DNA of 64,000 nt from Aquisediminimonas profunda (GTDB lineage: Bacteria > Pseudomonadota > Alphaproteobacteria > Sphingomonadales > Sphingomonadaceae). The position numbers were made by a program, and so were the translations under genes. Below are positions 26,658 through 35,546 of the stretch, one piece after another. The notes under the pieces were generated by a model. That model saw only the letters and a list, made by a program, of their open reading frames with translations. It did not search any database and was not told the DNA's origin. Numbering within the stretch: the stretch's first letter is position 1; every line of letters starts with the position of its first letter. The DNA is taken from positions 3,096,001-3,160,000 of the forward strand of contig NZ_CP080327.1 in NCBI RefSeq assembly GCF_019443285.1, in the 5' to 3' direction.

Positions 26658-27425
26658 TCAATTGCGAGTTTTAAGTCTGAGCGAATCCCAGCTGTTATCT
26701 CCGGTCCACCCGCCATCGACGGGAAGTGTGACACCATTCACAAAGCCCCCGTCGCTGGCGAGAAAAAGAATGGCCGCTGCGACGTCTTCAGGATTTGCGA
26801 AGCGGGCCATCGGCACCCGGTTGACGATGTCATCATCGGTATAGGCGCCGGAACCCATGTCCTTGGCATCCATTTCCGTCTTGATCCAGCCCGGACATAC
26901 GGCGTTGGCCCGAACCCCTCGCCCGCCCCATTCGGCAGCCAAAGTGCGCGTCAGGCCGATGAGCCCATGTTTCGAGGCATTATAGGCCGCGCGATGAATG
27001 ACGCCGCCAAGGCCCGCGATCGAGGCAACATTGACGATACTTCCTGCGCCAGCCGCCAGCATCTGTTTGCCGAATGCCTTGCACAAGAGGAACGGCCCCT
27101 GAAGATTGACCGCCATCACGGTCTGCCACTGGTCAAGCGTCGTCTCTTCTGCTGGCTGGATGAGGCTGATCCCGGCATTGTTGACGAGGATGTCCGCTCT
27201 GCCAAGTGATCCAGCGACCCACTCGGCCAGATCTGCAACAAAGGCAGCGGAGGAGATGTCACCCGACATGCCGGATGCTCTCAATCCTTGCGCGCGCAGT
27301 TCGCCAACCACAGGATCGACCGGCTGGACGTCGGTCAGGACGACGTCAAAGCCATGGCGTGCCAGAAGTTCAGCCGTGACCCGTCCCAACCCCTGAGCTG
27401 CGCCCGTGATGACTGCTACGCCCAT
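26658..27425 (-). CDS. Short-chain dehydrogenase/reductase
   Basis: 255 residues. TGAAQGLG nucleotide motif, NNAGISL, the VNVASIAG serine and YNASKHG (YxxxK) are complete, and the ending is typical of the FabG-like classical SDR group. GAGG lies upstream of the ATG. It is the first gene of a three-gene minus-strand unit and divergent from the gamma-butyrobetaine dioxygenase-like gene. The substrate is unknown. Confidence 0.87.
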   Translation of the reverse strand: MGVAVITGAAQGLGRVTAELLARHGFDVVLTDVQPVDPVVGELRAQGLRASGMSGDISSAAFVADLAEWVAGSLGRADILVNNAGISLIQPAEETTLDQWQTVMAVNLQGPFLLCKAFGKQMLAAGAGSIVNVASIAGLGGVIHRAAYNASKHGLIGLTRTLAAEWGGRGVRANAVCPGWIKTEMDAKDMGSGAYTDDDIVNRVPMARFANPEDVAAAILFLASDGGFVNGVTLPVDGGWTGDNSWDSLRLKTRN

Positions 27426-27526
27426 TGTGCCTCAGTACTCATAAACCAGTTTCTTTCCGCTGCTTGTTATCTGCGCGCAGGTCATTTCCTGTGCTGCAAT
27501 TCCATGATGCGGCTGTTATCTCAACC

Positions 27527-27579
27527 ATTAGAAATCCTAATCGCATCAATGGCCATGAGCACGAGCCTTGGAAAAGGCT
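27527..27579. promoter_or_regulatory. Symmetric elements in the divergent region before the dioxygenase gene
   Basis: Two inverted repeats lie in the 209-bp region between the SDR and the dioxygenase: ATTAG-N5-CTAAT at 27527-27541 and a stem-loop AGCCTT-ggaa-AAGGCT at 27564-27579. Either could be an operator or a leader hairpin. No regulator is assigned. Confidence 0.3.
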
Positions 27580-27634
27580 AGGAAGTGGCACATTGCCGCG
27601 GCAGATTGGGCCCGAGCTCTGGGAGGAATGCAAA

Positions 27635-28756
27635 TTGGCGAGCTGTGATCAACTGGAACTGGGTGAACAGGGACTGGAACTTGCGCTGGCCGGGCGGGGC
27701 TCCACCTACTTCAACTATCACTGGCTGCGCGACAATTGCAGCTCCTCGTTCGACCCGGCGACGCGCGAGCGCGTTTTCGATATATTCCATCTTCGCGCAC
27801 CTCCGCGCCCCAGATCGGCCCAGGTTCGCGATGGCGCACTGGAAATCGACTGGGAAGGCGAGAATCACCAGTCCCGCTATGATCTGGTGTGGCTGGAGCG
27901 CTGCGTCTCGGGGCCGCGCAACGACCCGGCCGATCTTGACCGCCGCGCCTGGTTTGCGGACCATTACCCCGCAATTCACCGCGTCCCGTTCGAAAGACTC
28001 CGCACTGACAAGGCGGCCCTGGCCGCCTGGCTGAAGGCAATGCTGGTGGAAGGCATCTCGTTCGTGACGGACATGCCCGACAGTGATGAGGCCCTGACCG
28101 AGGTCGTGCGCCACATCGGTCACTTGCGCCCCACATTCTTTGGCGAATATTTTGATGTCCGCACGCACATCGAACCATCGAACCTTGCCTATACCGCCAA
28201 GGCCCTTGAACTGCACACCGACACACCGGCCGAAGATCTGGCACCCGGCATTCAGTTCCTCCATTGCCGCGCAAATTCGGTTGAAGGCGGAGACAACCTC
28301 TTCCTGGACGGCGTCGCAGTCGCGGAAGACTTCCGCCATGAAGCGCCCGAGGATTTCAGGATTCTGAGCGAAACCTGGATACCCTTCTATTGCGAGCATG
28401 ACACATATGACATGCGCTCGCGCCAACGGGTGATCGAGCTTGACGAAAAGGGCGCCGTATCGGGCGTCACGATCAGCCAGCACATGGCAGACGTGTTCGA
28501 CCTGCCGCAGCATGACCTTGATGCCTTTTATCCCGCTTTCATTCGCTTTGGCCGGAAGCTTGCCGACGAGAAATACCTGATGCGGTTCAATATCAAGGCT
28601 GGCGAATGCATTGTCTTCGACAATCACCGGATCGTTCACGGGCGCGACGCTTATTCCGCGACCAGCGGTGACCGCTATTTGCGCGGCTGCTATGCCGATC
28701 GCGGCGAACTGCGCAGCGCCTATCGCATCCTCGCAGGCGAGGGACGCTTCAAATGA
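27635..28756 (+). CDS. Gamma-butyrobetaine dioxygenase-like 2-oxoglutarate/Fe(II) oxygenase
   Basis: 373 residues from a TTG at 27635. That start has a strong GGGAGGA site 7 bp upstream and gives normal family length; the open frame reaches 27425 through sequence unlike the family. The N-terminal DUF971-type domain has YHWLRDNC, and the catalytic TauD-like domain has H194-T-D196, H335 (RIVHGRD) and the 2-oxoglutarate-binding R350. Members hydroxylate gamma-butyrobetaine or trimethyllysine. Of the Cys-x-Cys-x2-Cys zinc motif only C35 remains; the other positions are Ser37 and Asp40. The substrate could be gamma-butyrobetaine, feeding the carnitine module, or another betaine. Confidence 0.82.
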   Translation: MASCDQLELGEQGLELALAGRGSTYFNYHWLRDNCSSSFDPATRERVFDIFHLRAPPRPRSAQVRDGALEIDWEGENHQSRYDLVWLERCVSGPRNDPADLDRRAWFADHYPAIHRVPFERLRTDKAALAAWLKAMLVEGISFVTDMPDSDEALTEVVRHIGHLRPTFFGEYFDVRTHIEPSNLAYTAKALELHTDTPAEDLAPGIQFLHCRANSVEGGDNLFLDGVAVAEDFRHEAPEDFRILSETWIPFYCEHDTYDMRSRQRVIELDEKGAVSGVTISQHMADVFDLPQHDLDAFYPAFIRFGRKLADEKYLMRFNIKAGECIVFDNHRIVHGRDAYSATSGDRYLRGCYADRGELRSAYRILAGEGRFK

Positions 28757-29475
28757 CTTTGGCAAACGAGGCGAGCTTGCGCGAAGACCTGGCTGCAGCT
28801 TTCCGTCTGGCGGCAAAGTTCGGATGGCACGAATCCGTCGGCAATCATTTCAGCGCAGCCGTCTCCGAAGACGGACACAGTTTCCTGCTCAACCGCAAAT
28901 GGCAGCATTTTGCCTCGATCCGACCGTCTGACTTGTTGTTGTTGAACGCCACTGACCCGGATGTGATGAATGGGCCAGATGCTCCCGATGCATCGGCCTG
29001 GACAATTCATGGCACGATCCATCGCCTGTGCCCGAACGCCCGGGTGGTCCTGCATTGCCACCCGATTTATTCGACTGCACTGGCCATGCTCGCTGATCCG
29101 GAATTGAAGCCGCTCGACAACAACACGGCACGCTATTTCAATCGGGTTGCGATCGACCGCGGATTTGGCGGCATTGCGGACGAAGCGGAAGAAGGGCTCC
29201 GCCTTGTGCAATCTCTGGGCAATCACAAGACCATGCTGATGGGCAATCACGGCCTGCTATGCGCCGGAGAGACTGTGGCTGAAGCCTTTGAAAATATGTA
29301 CTTCTTTGAACGCGCTGCACAAACTCAGATCATCGCCTATTCGACAGGCAAGGAGCTCGCCATTCTCAGTGACGAAATTGCCGAAAAGACAGCTCAGGGC
29401 TGGGATCCCTACCGCGGGATGGCTGACGCCCATTTCAGCTATCTGAAATCGACACTGGAGCCGCTGGATGGCTGA
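28753..29475 (+). CDS. Class II aldolase/adducin-family protein
   Basis: 240 residues. The family motifs GNHFSAAV (near 32), the zinc-binding HCHP and GNHGLL are present. Members are metal-dependent aldolases or epimerases such as fuculose-phosphate aldolase. The ATG overlaps the dioxygenase stop (ATGA), so it may cleave a hydroxylated product of that enzyme, as an aldolase does in eukaryotic carnitine synthesis with hydroxytrimethyllysine. That parallel is inference. Confidence 0.86.
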   Translation: MTLANEASLREDLAAAFRLAAKFGWHESVGNHFSAAVSEDGHSFLLNRKWQHFASIRPSDLLLLNATDPDVMNGPDAPDASAWTIHGTIHRLCPNARVVLHCHPIYSTALAMLADPELKPLDNNTARYFNRVAIDRGFGGIADEAEEGLRLVQSLGNHKTMLMGNHGLLCAGETVAEAFENMYFFERAAQTQIIAYSTGKELAILSDEIAEKTAQGWDPYRGMADAHFSYLKSTLEPLDG

Positions 29476-30547
29476 CGCATTGCCCGCCACCATGCGGGCA
29501 GTCATGCTCACCGGATTTGGGGGGTTCGAAAAGCTTGAAATCCGCAGCGATGTTCCTGTTCCAACGCCGCGCGCTGGCGAAGTCCTCATCAGGATCGGTG
29601 CTGCGGCGGTCAACAACACTGACATCAACACGCGGATCGGCTGGTATTCAAAAGCAGTAACAGACGCGACGTCGACCGGGGGTCAGGAGGGCTTTGCGGA
29701 GACGGCTGGCGATGGATGGTCGGGCGCTGCCTTCAAATTTCCCCGCATACAGGGGATCGATGGTTGTGGGCGGATCGTGTCGACTGGAACGGGCGTCGAT
29801 CAAAGCCGCATTGGCGAACGCGTGCTGATTGACCCGCTGATCAAGGATGCGGCGGGTGCTTTGGGATACATGGGATCCGAATATGATGGCGCCTTTGCCG
29901 ACTATGTCTGTGTGCCTGCCGTCAATGCGCTCAGGGTCCAGAGCGACCTGTCCGATGCTGAACTCGCGAGCTTTCCTTGCGCCTATTCCACAGCAGAAAA
30001 CATCCTGACGCGCCTTGACCTGACATCCGGGCAGACAGTGCTGGTCACGGGCGCATCGGGCGGGGTTGGCGTTGCGGCCGTCCAGCTGGCAAAGCGCCGG
30101 CGCGCGCATGTGATTGCCATCGCCGGAGTGGACAAGATCGATGCCGTAAGGGCTCTGGGCGCAGATCATGTCATTCCGAGAGACGCCGACTTGCGAGCCA
30201 CTTTGGGTGCGAATTGCGTGGATGCCGTCGTCGATATCATTGGCGGCCCGCAGTTTCCTGCGCTGCTCGACTGCATAAGGCCAGGCGGGCGTTATGGGGT
30301 TTCCGGTGCCATTGCAGGACCGATTGTCGAACTGGATCTACGGACTTTGTATTTGAAGGATCTACGCCTGATCGGCTGCACCATCCCGGAAGCGGACGTG
30401 TTTCCACGCCTCGTACAGATCATCGAGAACCGCGAAATCGAGCCGGTTATCGACAGATCCTATCCACTTGAGGACATTGCTGCGGCTCAGCAGCGTTTTC
30501 TGGAAAAGCGCCATGTCGGCAAGATCGTGCTCACCGTACACGGCTGA
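29468..30547 (+). CDS. Medium-chain dehydrogenase/reductase, quinone oxidoreductase type
   Basis: 359 residues. N-terminal GroES-like domain (MRAVMLTGFGGFEKLEI) and NADPH motif TGASGGVGVAAVQLAK. The catalytic zinc cysteines of alcohol dehydrogenases are not seen, so it fits the zinc-free quinone oxidoreductase branch. It overlaps the aldolase stop by 8 bp and is the last gene of the three-gene plus-strand unit. The substrate is unknown. Confidence 0.87.
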   Translation: MADALPATMRAVMLTGFGGFEKLEIRSDVPVPTPRAGEVLIRIGAAAVNNTDINTRIGWYSKAVTDATSTGGQEGFAETAGDGWSGAAFKFPRIQGIDGCGRIVSTGTGVDQSRIGERVLIDPLIKDAAGALGYMGSEYDGAFADYVCVPAVNALRVQSDLSDAELASFPCAYSTAENILTRLDLTSGQTVLVTGASGGVGVAAVQLAKRRRAHVIAIAGVDKIDAVRALGADHVIPRDADLRATLGANCVDAVVDIIGGPQFPALLDCIRPGGRYGVSGAIAGPIVELDLRTLYLKDLRLIGCTIPEADVFPRLVQIIENREIEPVIDRSYPLEDIAAAQQRFLEKRHVGKIVLTVHG

Positions 30548-30554
30548 CGGCCTG

Positions 30555-31466
30555 CTAAGGGTTGAACGAAGAAAACTGACCAATAAGCCAGGTTCGAAAG
30601 GCCGCCACCGCGGGATCCGCAAGATCGTCCGCGCGCAACTTCAGATAATATCCATACCCGTCTTCGATCACCGCATCGTAGGGGGCAACGAGAAGACCCT
30701 TCTCGATTTCGGAAGCGAACATGTCCACGTCACCCAAAAGGACGCCGCCCGAGGCCATCGCATATTTTGCAAGGGCCACTGACGTATCAAACGCAAGTCC
30801 GCCCTTGGCCGAAACCGAAACGCCCTGGCGTCGCAAATAGTCACTCCACAGCAGGTCGCGTGGCTGATTGTCGAGCTTGAGATGCAACAATTCCTGATCC
30901 ACCAAGAACTCCTGCATCGACTTGCCCTTCGCCGCCTTGGCCGTCTCGGGCGAACAGAGCGGCTCGACCCGCACCATCCACAGCAGATCCGTGACCCAAT
31001 CGTCGACATTCGGGCGGTCATAGATGATCGCCATGTCGATCTCCGTCGGGGGAAGCCCCGTGACATTCGCGCTGCAGATGTCGATGCGGATCTCCGGATG
31101 ATCGCGCCGGAATTCGCCCAGCATGGGCATGAACAATTGCTGCAGGAACGATGGCGGCACGTGCAGGCGCATGGCCCGCGCCGGAACGCTTTCATCGCGG
31201 ATCGCATTCATGGTCTGCTCAATCCGTTCAAACGACTTGCTGACCACGGCGAGCAATTCGGTCCCGGCGGGAGTCAGCGCAAGGCGGCCGGCATCGCGTT
31301 CAAACAACAGCTCGCCAAGCAAATCTTCCAGCGCGCTCACATGGCGGCTCATGGCACTTTGCGAGACAGACAGGGTTGCCGCTCCGCCGGTGAAGCTCAA
31401 TTGCTTGCCAACGGCTTCAAAGGCACGAAGCGCGTTCAGTGGCAACCAGCGCCGGTTGATCTTCAC
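30555..31466 (-). CDS. LysR-type regulator (GcvA-like)
   Basis: 303 residues from GTG 31466, where the protein begins (V)KINRRWLPLNALRAFEAVG as in GcvA-type proteins. An ATG at 31556 would add 30 residues without family similarity. HTH: SFTGGAATLSVSQSAMSRHVSALEDLLG; an effector domain follows. It is divergent from the Rieske oxygenase and convergent with the quinone oxidoreductase-type gene. An inverted repeat lies in the divergent region. It probably controls the betaine/sarcosine operon; this is positional inference. Confidence 0.82.
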   Translation of the reverse strand: MKINRRWLPLNALRAFEAVGKQLSFTGGAATLSVSQSAMSRHVSALEDLLGELLFERDAGRLALTPAGTELLAVVSKSFERIEQTMNAIRDESVPARAMRLHVPPSFLQQLFMPMLGEFRRDHPEIRIDICSANVTGLPPTEIDMAIIYDRPNVDDWVTDLLWMVRVEPLCSPETAKAAKGKSMQEFLVDQELLHLKLDNQPRDLLWSDYLRRQGVSVSAKGGLAFDTSVALAKYAMASGGVLLGDVDMFASEIEKGLLVAPYDAVIEDGYGYYLKLRADDLADPAVAAFRTWLIGQFSSFNP

Positions 31467-31559
31467 ATGCTTGCTAATGATCAGCCTCTCGATTTGCTCG
31501 CCTTGCTGCGACGGGGGAGGCTCGCAGCTTTTCAGATGTAGCCATGCAAAAATCATACT

Positions 31560-31579
31560 TGGCTCAATCCTTCGAGCCA
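31560..31579. promoter_or_regulatory. Inverted repeat TGGCTC-N8-GAGCCA between the LysR gene and the Rieske gene
   Basis: Perfect 6-bp arms 8 bp apart, about 35 bp before the Rieske start. Position and symmetry suit a regulator site for the divergent GcvA-like LysR. Binding is inferred. Confidence 0.4.
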
Positions 31580-31613
31580 GTCAAATGTTCAGCAACGCAT
31601 GAAGGACCATGAA

Positions 31614-32828
31614 ATGACCGAGCCCGATTTTCGGCATTTTAATGCCCTTTTGAACCAGCGCAAAGCCGGCCACACCTTGCCGCAGGCCCTGTACACGGAT
31701 GCACCGTCATTCACCTTCGACCAGCGGGCGATTTTTGGCCGCAGCTGGCTGATGGCTGGGATGGAATGCGAACTACCCAAGGCCGGCAGTTACATGTCCA
31801 TGATGGTGGGCGAGTGGCCTGTCCTCATCACGCGCGACCAGACAGGGACCATACGCGCCTTTCACAATAGCTGTCGCCATCGCGGCTCGATCATCTGCCA
31901 GCCCGGACATGGAACGGCGCCAAAGCTGGTCTGCCCCTATCATCGCTGGACGTATGACCTGGACGGCAGCCTGTTTGCCGCAAGCCGCATGCCGGCTGAC
32001 TTCGACAAGGCATCGCATGGCCTGAAGCCCATTTCGCTGCGGACGGTGGCGGGCGCAATCTTCATCTGCCTTGCCAATGAGCCGCCCCCCTTTGACGACT
32101 TTGGGACCCGCTTCGCAGACTATGCCGGCCCGCTCGGCTTTTCGAACATGAAACTGGCCGCAACCGACCTCATGATCGAGCAGGCGAATTGGAAGCTCGT
32201 CATGGAGAATGCCCGCGAATGCTATCATTGCGCGACGGGACACCCGGAGCTGGCCAGGACGTTTCCGGTCGGATTTGCCGGCCATTTCGACTTTGGTTCG
32301 GAAAATCGGGCAAAGGCCTTTATCGACCGGATGGAATCGATGGGCCTGCCCTATCAGGCGGCCGAGGGCGAGTGGTGGCAGATTGCGAGATTCGGGCTGA
32401 ACGAAGGCGCACAATCGATCAGCATGAATGGCGACCATCTTGTGAAAAAGCTGCTGGTCGACAGCTATGGCGGTGACATCGGGTCGCTCCGCTGGGCCAT
32501 CGATCCCCACCTGTTTGCCCATGCGACTGCCGATCACGTCTTCGTGTTCAGCTGCATGCCGGTTTCGGCGACGGAAACGCATGTCCTGAGCAAATGGTTC
32601 GTTCACAAGGATGCCGTCGAAGGCGTCGATTATGATGTGCCAACGATGAAGGAACTCTGGCTCAAGACGAACCAGCAAGACCGCGAACTCGCTGAGAACA
32701 ATCAGCGCGGCATCAACAGCCCCGGCTATACACCGGGGCCCTATTCCAAGGAGGCGGAGGTCCTGGCCCAGCGATTTACCGACTGGTATTGCGCGCAAGC
32801 CAAGGCCTATGTTGCGGCCCATGTCTGA
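31614..32828 (+). CDS. Rieske non-heme iron oxygenase, glycine betaine/stachydrine monooxygenase-like (GbcA/Stc2 type)
   Basis: 404 residues. Rieske ligands C87-x-H89 and C107-x2-H110; the mononuclear iron ligands lie in NARECYHCATGHPEL (H205, H210). The layout YTDAPSF...CELPKAGSY...FHNSCRHRGS...VCPYHRWTYDLDG...HGLKP resembles GbcA and stachydrine demethylase, which remove an N-methyl group as formaldehyde. The start at 31614 has AAGGAC upstream; an ATG at 31599 is possible. No reductase partner is found nearby. It heads the run ending in soxG, in which its product could be demethylated stepwise. Confidence 0.85.
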   Translation: MTEPDFRHFNALLNQRKAGHTLPQALYTDAPSFTFDQRAIFGRSWLMAGMECELPKAGSYMSMMVGEWPVLITRDQTGTIRAFHNSCRHRGSIICQPGHGTAPKLVCPYHRWTYDLDGSLFAASRMPADFDKASHGLKPISLRTVAGAIFICLANEPPPFDDFGTRFADYAGPLGFSNMKLAATDLMIEQANWKLVMENARECYHCATGHPELARTFPVGFAGHFDFGSENRAKAFIDRMESMGLPYQAAEGEWWQIARFGLNEGAQSISMNGDHLVKKLLVDSYGGDIGSLRWAIDPHLFAHATADHVFVFSCMPVSATETHVLSKWFVHKDAVEGVDYDVPTMKELWLKTNQQDRELAENNQRGINSPGYTPGPYSKEAEVLAQRFTDWYCAQAKAYVAAHV

Positions 32829-34080
32829 CGATCCGAAATTGAAATTCCGGCCTGAGACCCTGGCCGTGGCACATGGCTATGATCCCGAATTCGGGATGTG
32901 GGCAGCGAAGCCGCCCATCTTCATGACCTCGACCTTCGTCTATCCATCGGCCCAGCATGCCAAGGACGTGCATGAAGCCTTTTTTGACGGCACCGGCCCT
33001 CTCAAGGGGACCACAAACCACATCTATGCCCGGCTCGGGCACCCGGGCCTCGACTTTCTCGAAAAACGCCTGGCTGCCATGGATGGCGCAGAAGCCGCGG
33101 CGGCCTTTTCAAGCGGAATGGCCGCGCATTCCGCAATTGCGCTGGCCTTCATGCGCCCTGGAGACAGCATGCTCCACGGGCGCCCGATCTATGGCGGCGT
33201 TGACATGCTGTACAATCAGATCCTCTCCGATTTCGGCACGCACAGCGAAGCCTATCTCGACGGGACGGATGAAGCGGACGTTCGGCGCGCCGCGGACGCT
33301 GCAATGGCAAAAGGGCCTGTCAAGCTGATCGTGGCGGAAACGCCTGCCAATCCCACGGCCGCGATCGTGGATCTGGCCTTGATGGTCCGGATGGCCGACG
33401 AGATTGGCGCGAAACAGGGCCACAGGCCGCTGGTCGTCACGGACAACACCTTGCTTGGCCCCTTCGCGCAGCGCCCGTTCGAATGGGGCGTCGATCTCAA
33501 CATGACCTCGTTGACCAAATACTGCGGCGGCCACAGCGACCTCTTGGCCGGTGGTGTGAGTGGCCGGGCGGAACTCATCGAAAAGTTGCGGTTCCAGCGC
33601 GTGATCTGGGGAAGCCATCTGGATCCCTTCACTTCGTGGCTGCTGTTGCGCTCGATAGAATCCGTCGCCGTCCGCACGGAACGGGCCATGGAAAATGCGC
33701 GGGCCGTTGCCGAATGGCTGCGCGATCACCCGAAGGTCGCAGGCGTGACCTATCTGGGCTTTCTGCCGGAAGGGTCGGTCCGGCGCGCGGTCTTTGATCG
33801 CCAATGCACGGCCGCGGGCTCGACCTTTTCATTTCATCTGCATGGTGGCGAAGCGGAAGCCTTCCGATTGCTTGACCGGCTGCAACTGATGAAGCTTGCC
33901 GTGAGCCTCGGCGGCTCGGAAACGCTCATCTGTCATTCCGCGACGACGACGCATTATGCGGTGCCACGCGAGAAGCGGCTTGAAGGTGGCATTACAGACG
34001 GCACAATCCGCCTCTCGGTGGGCCTTGAGCACAAGGATGACCTGATCGCGGACCTCGCGCAGGCAATGGAGGCGGTATGA
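32821..34080 (+). CDS. Cys/Met-metabolism PLP enzyme (methionine gamma-lyase/cystathionine gamma-synthase type)
   Basis: 419 residues. The PLP-binding Lys is K233 in SLTKYCGGHSD; DNTLLGP holds the Asp that contacts the PLP nitrogen, and the C-terminal SLGGSETL motif is complete. Members catalyse gamma-elimination or gamma-replacement on methionine or homoserine derivatives. The gene overlaps the Rieske stop and the next FAD gene start, so it belongs to this operon although none of the standard glycine betaine steps needs such an enzyme. The substrate is unknown. Confidence 0.87.
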   Translation: MSDDPKLKFRPETLAVAHGYDPEFGMWAAKPPIFMTSTFVYPSAQHAKDVHEAFFDGTGPLKGTTNHIYARLGHPGLDFLEKRLAAMDGAEAAAAFSSGMAAHSAIALAFMRPGDSMLHGRPIYGGVDMLYNQILSDFGTHSEAYLDGTDEADVRRAADAAMAKGPVKLIVAETPANPTAAIVDLALMVRMADEIGAKQGHRPLVVTDNTLLGPFAQRPFEWGVDLNMTSLTKYCGGHSDLLAGGVSGRAELIEKLRFQRVIWGSHLDPFTSWLLLRSIESVAVRTERAMENARAVAEWLRDHPKVAGVTYLGFLPEGSVRRAVFDRQCTAAGSTFSFHLHGGEAEAFRLLDRLQLMKLAVSLGGSETLICHSATTTHYAVPREKRLEGGITDGTIRLSVGLEHKDDLIADLAQAMEAV

Positions 34081-35546
34081 CCGTTACGGCCACGGAACGA
34101 AAAGTCGATCCCCACGCGATCGACGGCAAATTCCCGGCTCCGGAGACACGCTATGACCTTGTTGTCGTCGGCGCAGGCCGCAGTGGCATTGCAGCGGCAC
34201 TGGATGCCGCCCGCTCGGGCCAATCTGTCCTCCTTGTTGATGAAAATCCCGTTCCGGGCGCGCACATCGGCAATGACGTGCCCCTGTGGTTCGGCGGTCG
34301 CGCAACGACAGCGGTGCAGAACAGCGAACGCATGGTCGAGACCCTGTTCATGAATACGCCCGGGCTGGAGGACGCGATTGAGGCTGGCGTCGAACTGCTG
34401 CTCGGCACCTGCGCCTGGGGCGTCTATCGCAATGGCCCGCTGGTCGGCAGCTTGCCGGATCAGGTTGTCGGCCTTGCCGATGGATCGCGGTCGTGGCTGG
34501 TGGGATTCGAGAAACTGGTGCTCGCGACGGGAGCGCGGGACCTGCCAATGGCATTCCCGGGCTGGAACCAGCCGGGCGTCATGGGTGCGGCCGCCCTGCG
34601 CATGCTGCTGACGCGCTATGCCGCCTTTGCGGGCGAGCGGCTGGTGATAGCGGGGTCGCATGATCTTGGGCTGGAAACGGCTCTCCTCGCCCATGAAAAG
34701 GGCCTGACTGTTGCGGCCATTCTTGAAGTGCGGGACACGCCACAAGGCAGTGCCGCACTGATTGCGCAGGCAGACGCTGCGGGCATTCTGATCCGCTGCG
34801 GTGTTCACCCACTTGAAGCAAGCGGCGGACTCGACGGTGTGACGGCGGTGCAACTCTCCGACGGCGAGACACTGGCATGCGATACGATTGTTCTGGCCAT
34901 TGGGCTGGTGCCGATGATCGAGCTTCAGGACGCCGTCGGCGCTGCGCGGACCTATGATCCGAGGCGGGGGGGCCACATTGCGTTGGGCGACGGCGCAATC
35001 TCGGCCATCGGCAAATGCGCTGGCCTCGAGGATACGGGCTTCGACCATGCGGCCTATCGCCGCGACTGGCTGGATGCGCTGGGCGGGGCATGCAATGGCG
35101 AAACGATCATCTGCCAGTGCGAAGAGGTTACCCTGTCCGACCTTCTGAACGTGCAGCCGCCGCGCTATCTTGATCGGCCCCCGGCGATGGGCAAACGCTC
35201 GCTCAAGACATTGCTGGCCGACGGTCCCGTCAATCAGGACCAGATCAAGCGGCTGACCCGGGCCGGCATGGGTATCTGTCAGGGTCGGCGCTGCCGCGAT
35301 CAGGTCGCCATGATGCTCGCCTTGGAATCCGGCACCGAACTGGCTGAACTTCCCCTTGCCACGCACCGCGCACCGGTCAGGCCATTGCCACTCAAGATCA
35401 TTGCAGACTGGGATGAAAGCGAAGGCATGCGTTCAGGGTGGGACGTCTGGATGGGAATACCGACGCAATGGGTTCCCTATGCTGACATCGGCACGCCGTT
35501 CGAAGAGGAAAACCGGCGTGTCCTTGGCGGGAACATGAAACTGTGA
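34077..35546 (+). CDS. FAD/NAD(P)-binding oxidoreductase with BFD-type [2Fe-2S] domain (opine/hydroxyproline dehydrogenase alpha-like)
   Basis: 489 residues. N-terminal FAD motif VVVGAGRSGIAAALDAARSG, a second nucleotide-binding region near 190, and a BFD-like [2Fe-2S] site with CQCEEVTLSDLL and ICQGRRC near residues 345-405. This matches alpha subunits of multi-subunit imino-acid or opine dehydrogenases (OoxA, HcnB). With the next gene it forms an alpha-beta pair but the usual small ferredoxin-like gamma subunit is not found. Possible roles are demethylation or oxidation of an N-methylated amino acid. Start and stop overlap both neighbours. Confidence 0.84.
   Translation: MTVTATERKVDPHAIDGKFPAPETRYDLVVVGAGRSGIAAALDAARSGQSVLLVDENPVPGAHIGNDVPLWFGGRATTAVQNSERMVETLFMNTPGLEDAIEAGVELLLGTCAWGVYRNGPLVGSLPDQVVGLADGSRSWLVGFEKLVLATGARDLPMAFPGWNQPGVMGAAALRMLLTRYAAFAGERLVIAGSHDLGLETALLAHEKGLTVAAILEVRDTPQGSAALIAQADAAGILIRCGVHPLEASGGLDGVTAVQLSDGETLACDTIVLAIGLVPMIELQDAVGAARTYDPRRGGHIALGDGAISAIGKCAGLEDTGFDHAAYRRDWLDALGGACNGETIICQCEEVTLSDLLNVQPPRYLDRPPAMGKRSLKTLLADGPVNQDQIKRLTRAGMGICQGRRCRDQVAMMLALESGTELAELPLATHRAPVRPLPLKIIADWDESEGMRSGWDVWMGIPTQWVPYADIGTPFEEENRRVLGGNMKL

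Noticed and set aside
29468-30547. Annotation as zinc alcohol or formaldehyde dehydrogenase
   Set aside because: The catalytic zinc Cys/His ligands are not seen; the protein fits the zinc-free quinone oxidoreductase branch. A formaldehyde oxidase is therefore still missing.
33954-35366. 470-residue minus-strand open frame
   Set aside because: Antisense of the BFD-type FAD oxidoreductase, whose cofactor motifs are clear on the plus strand.
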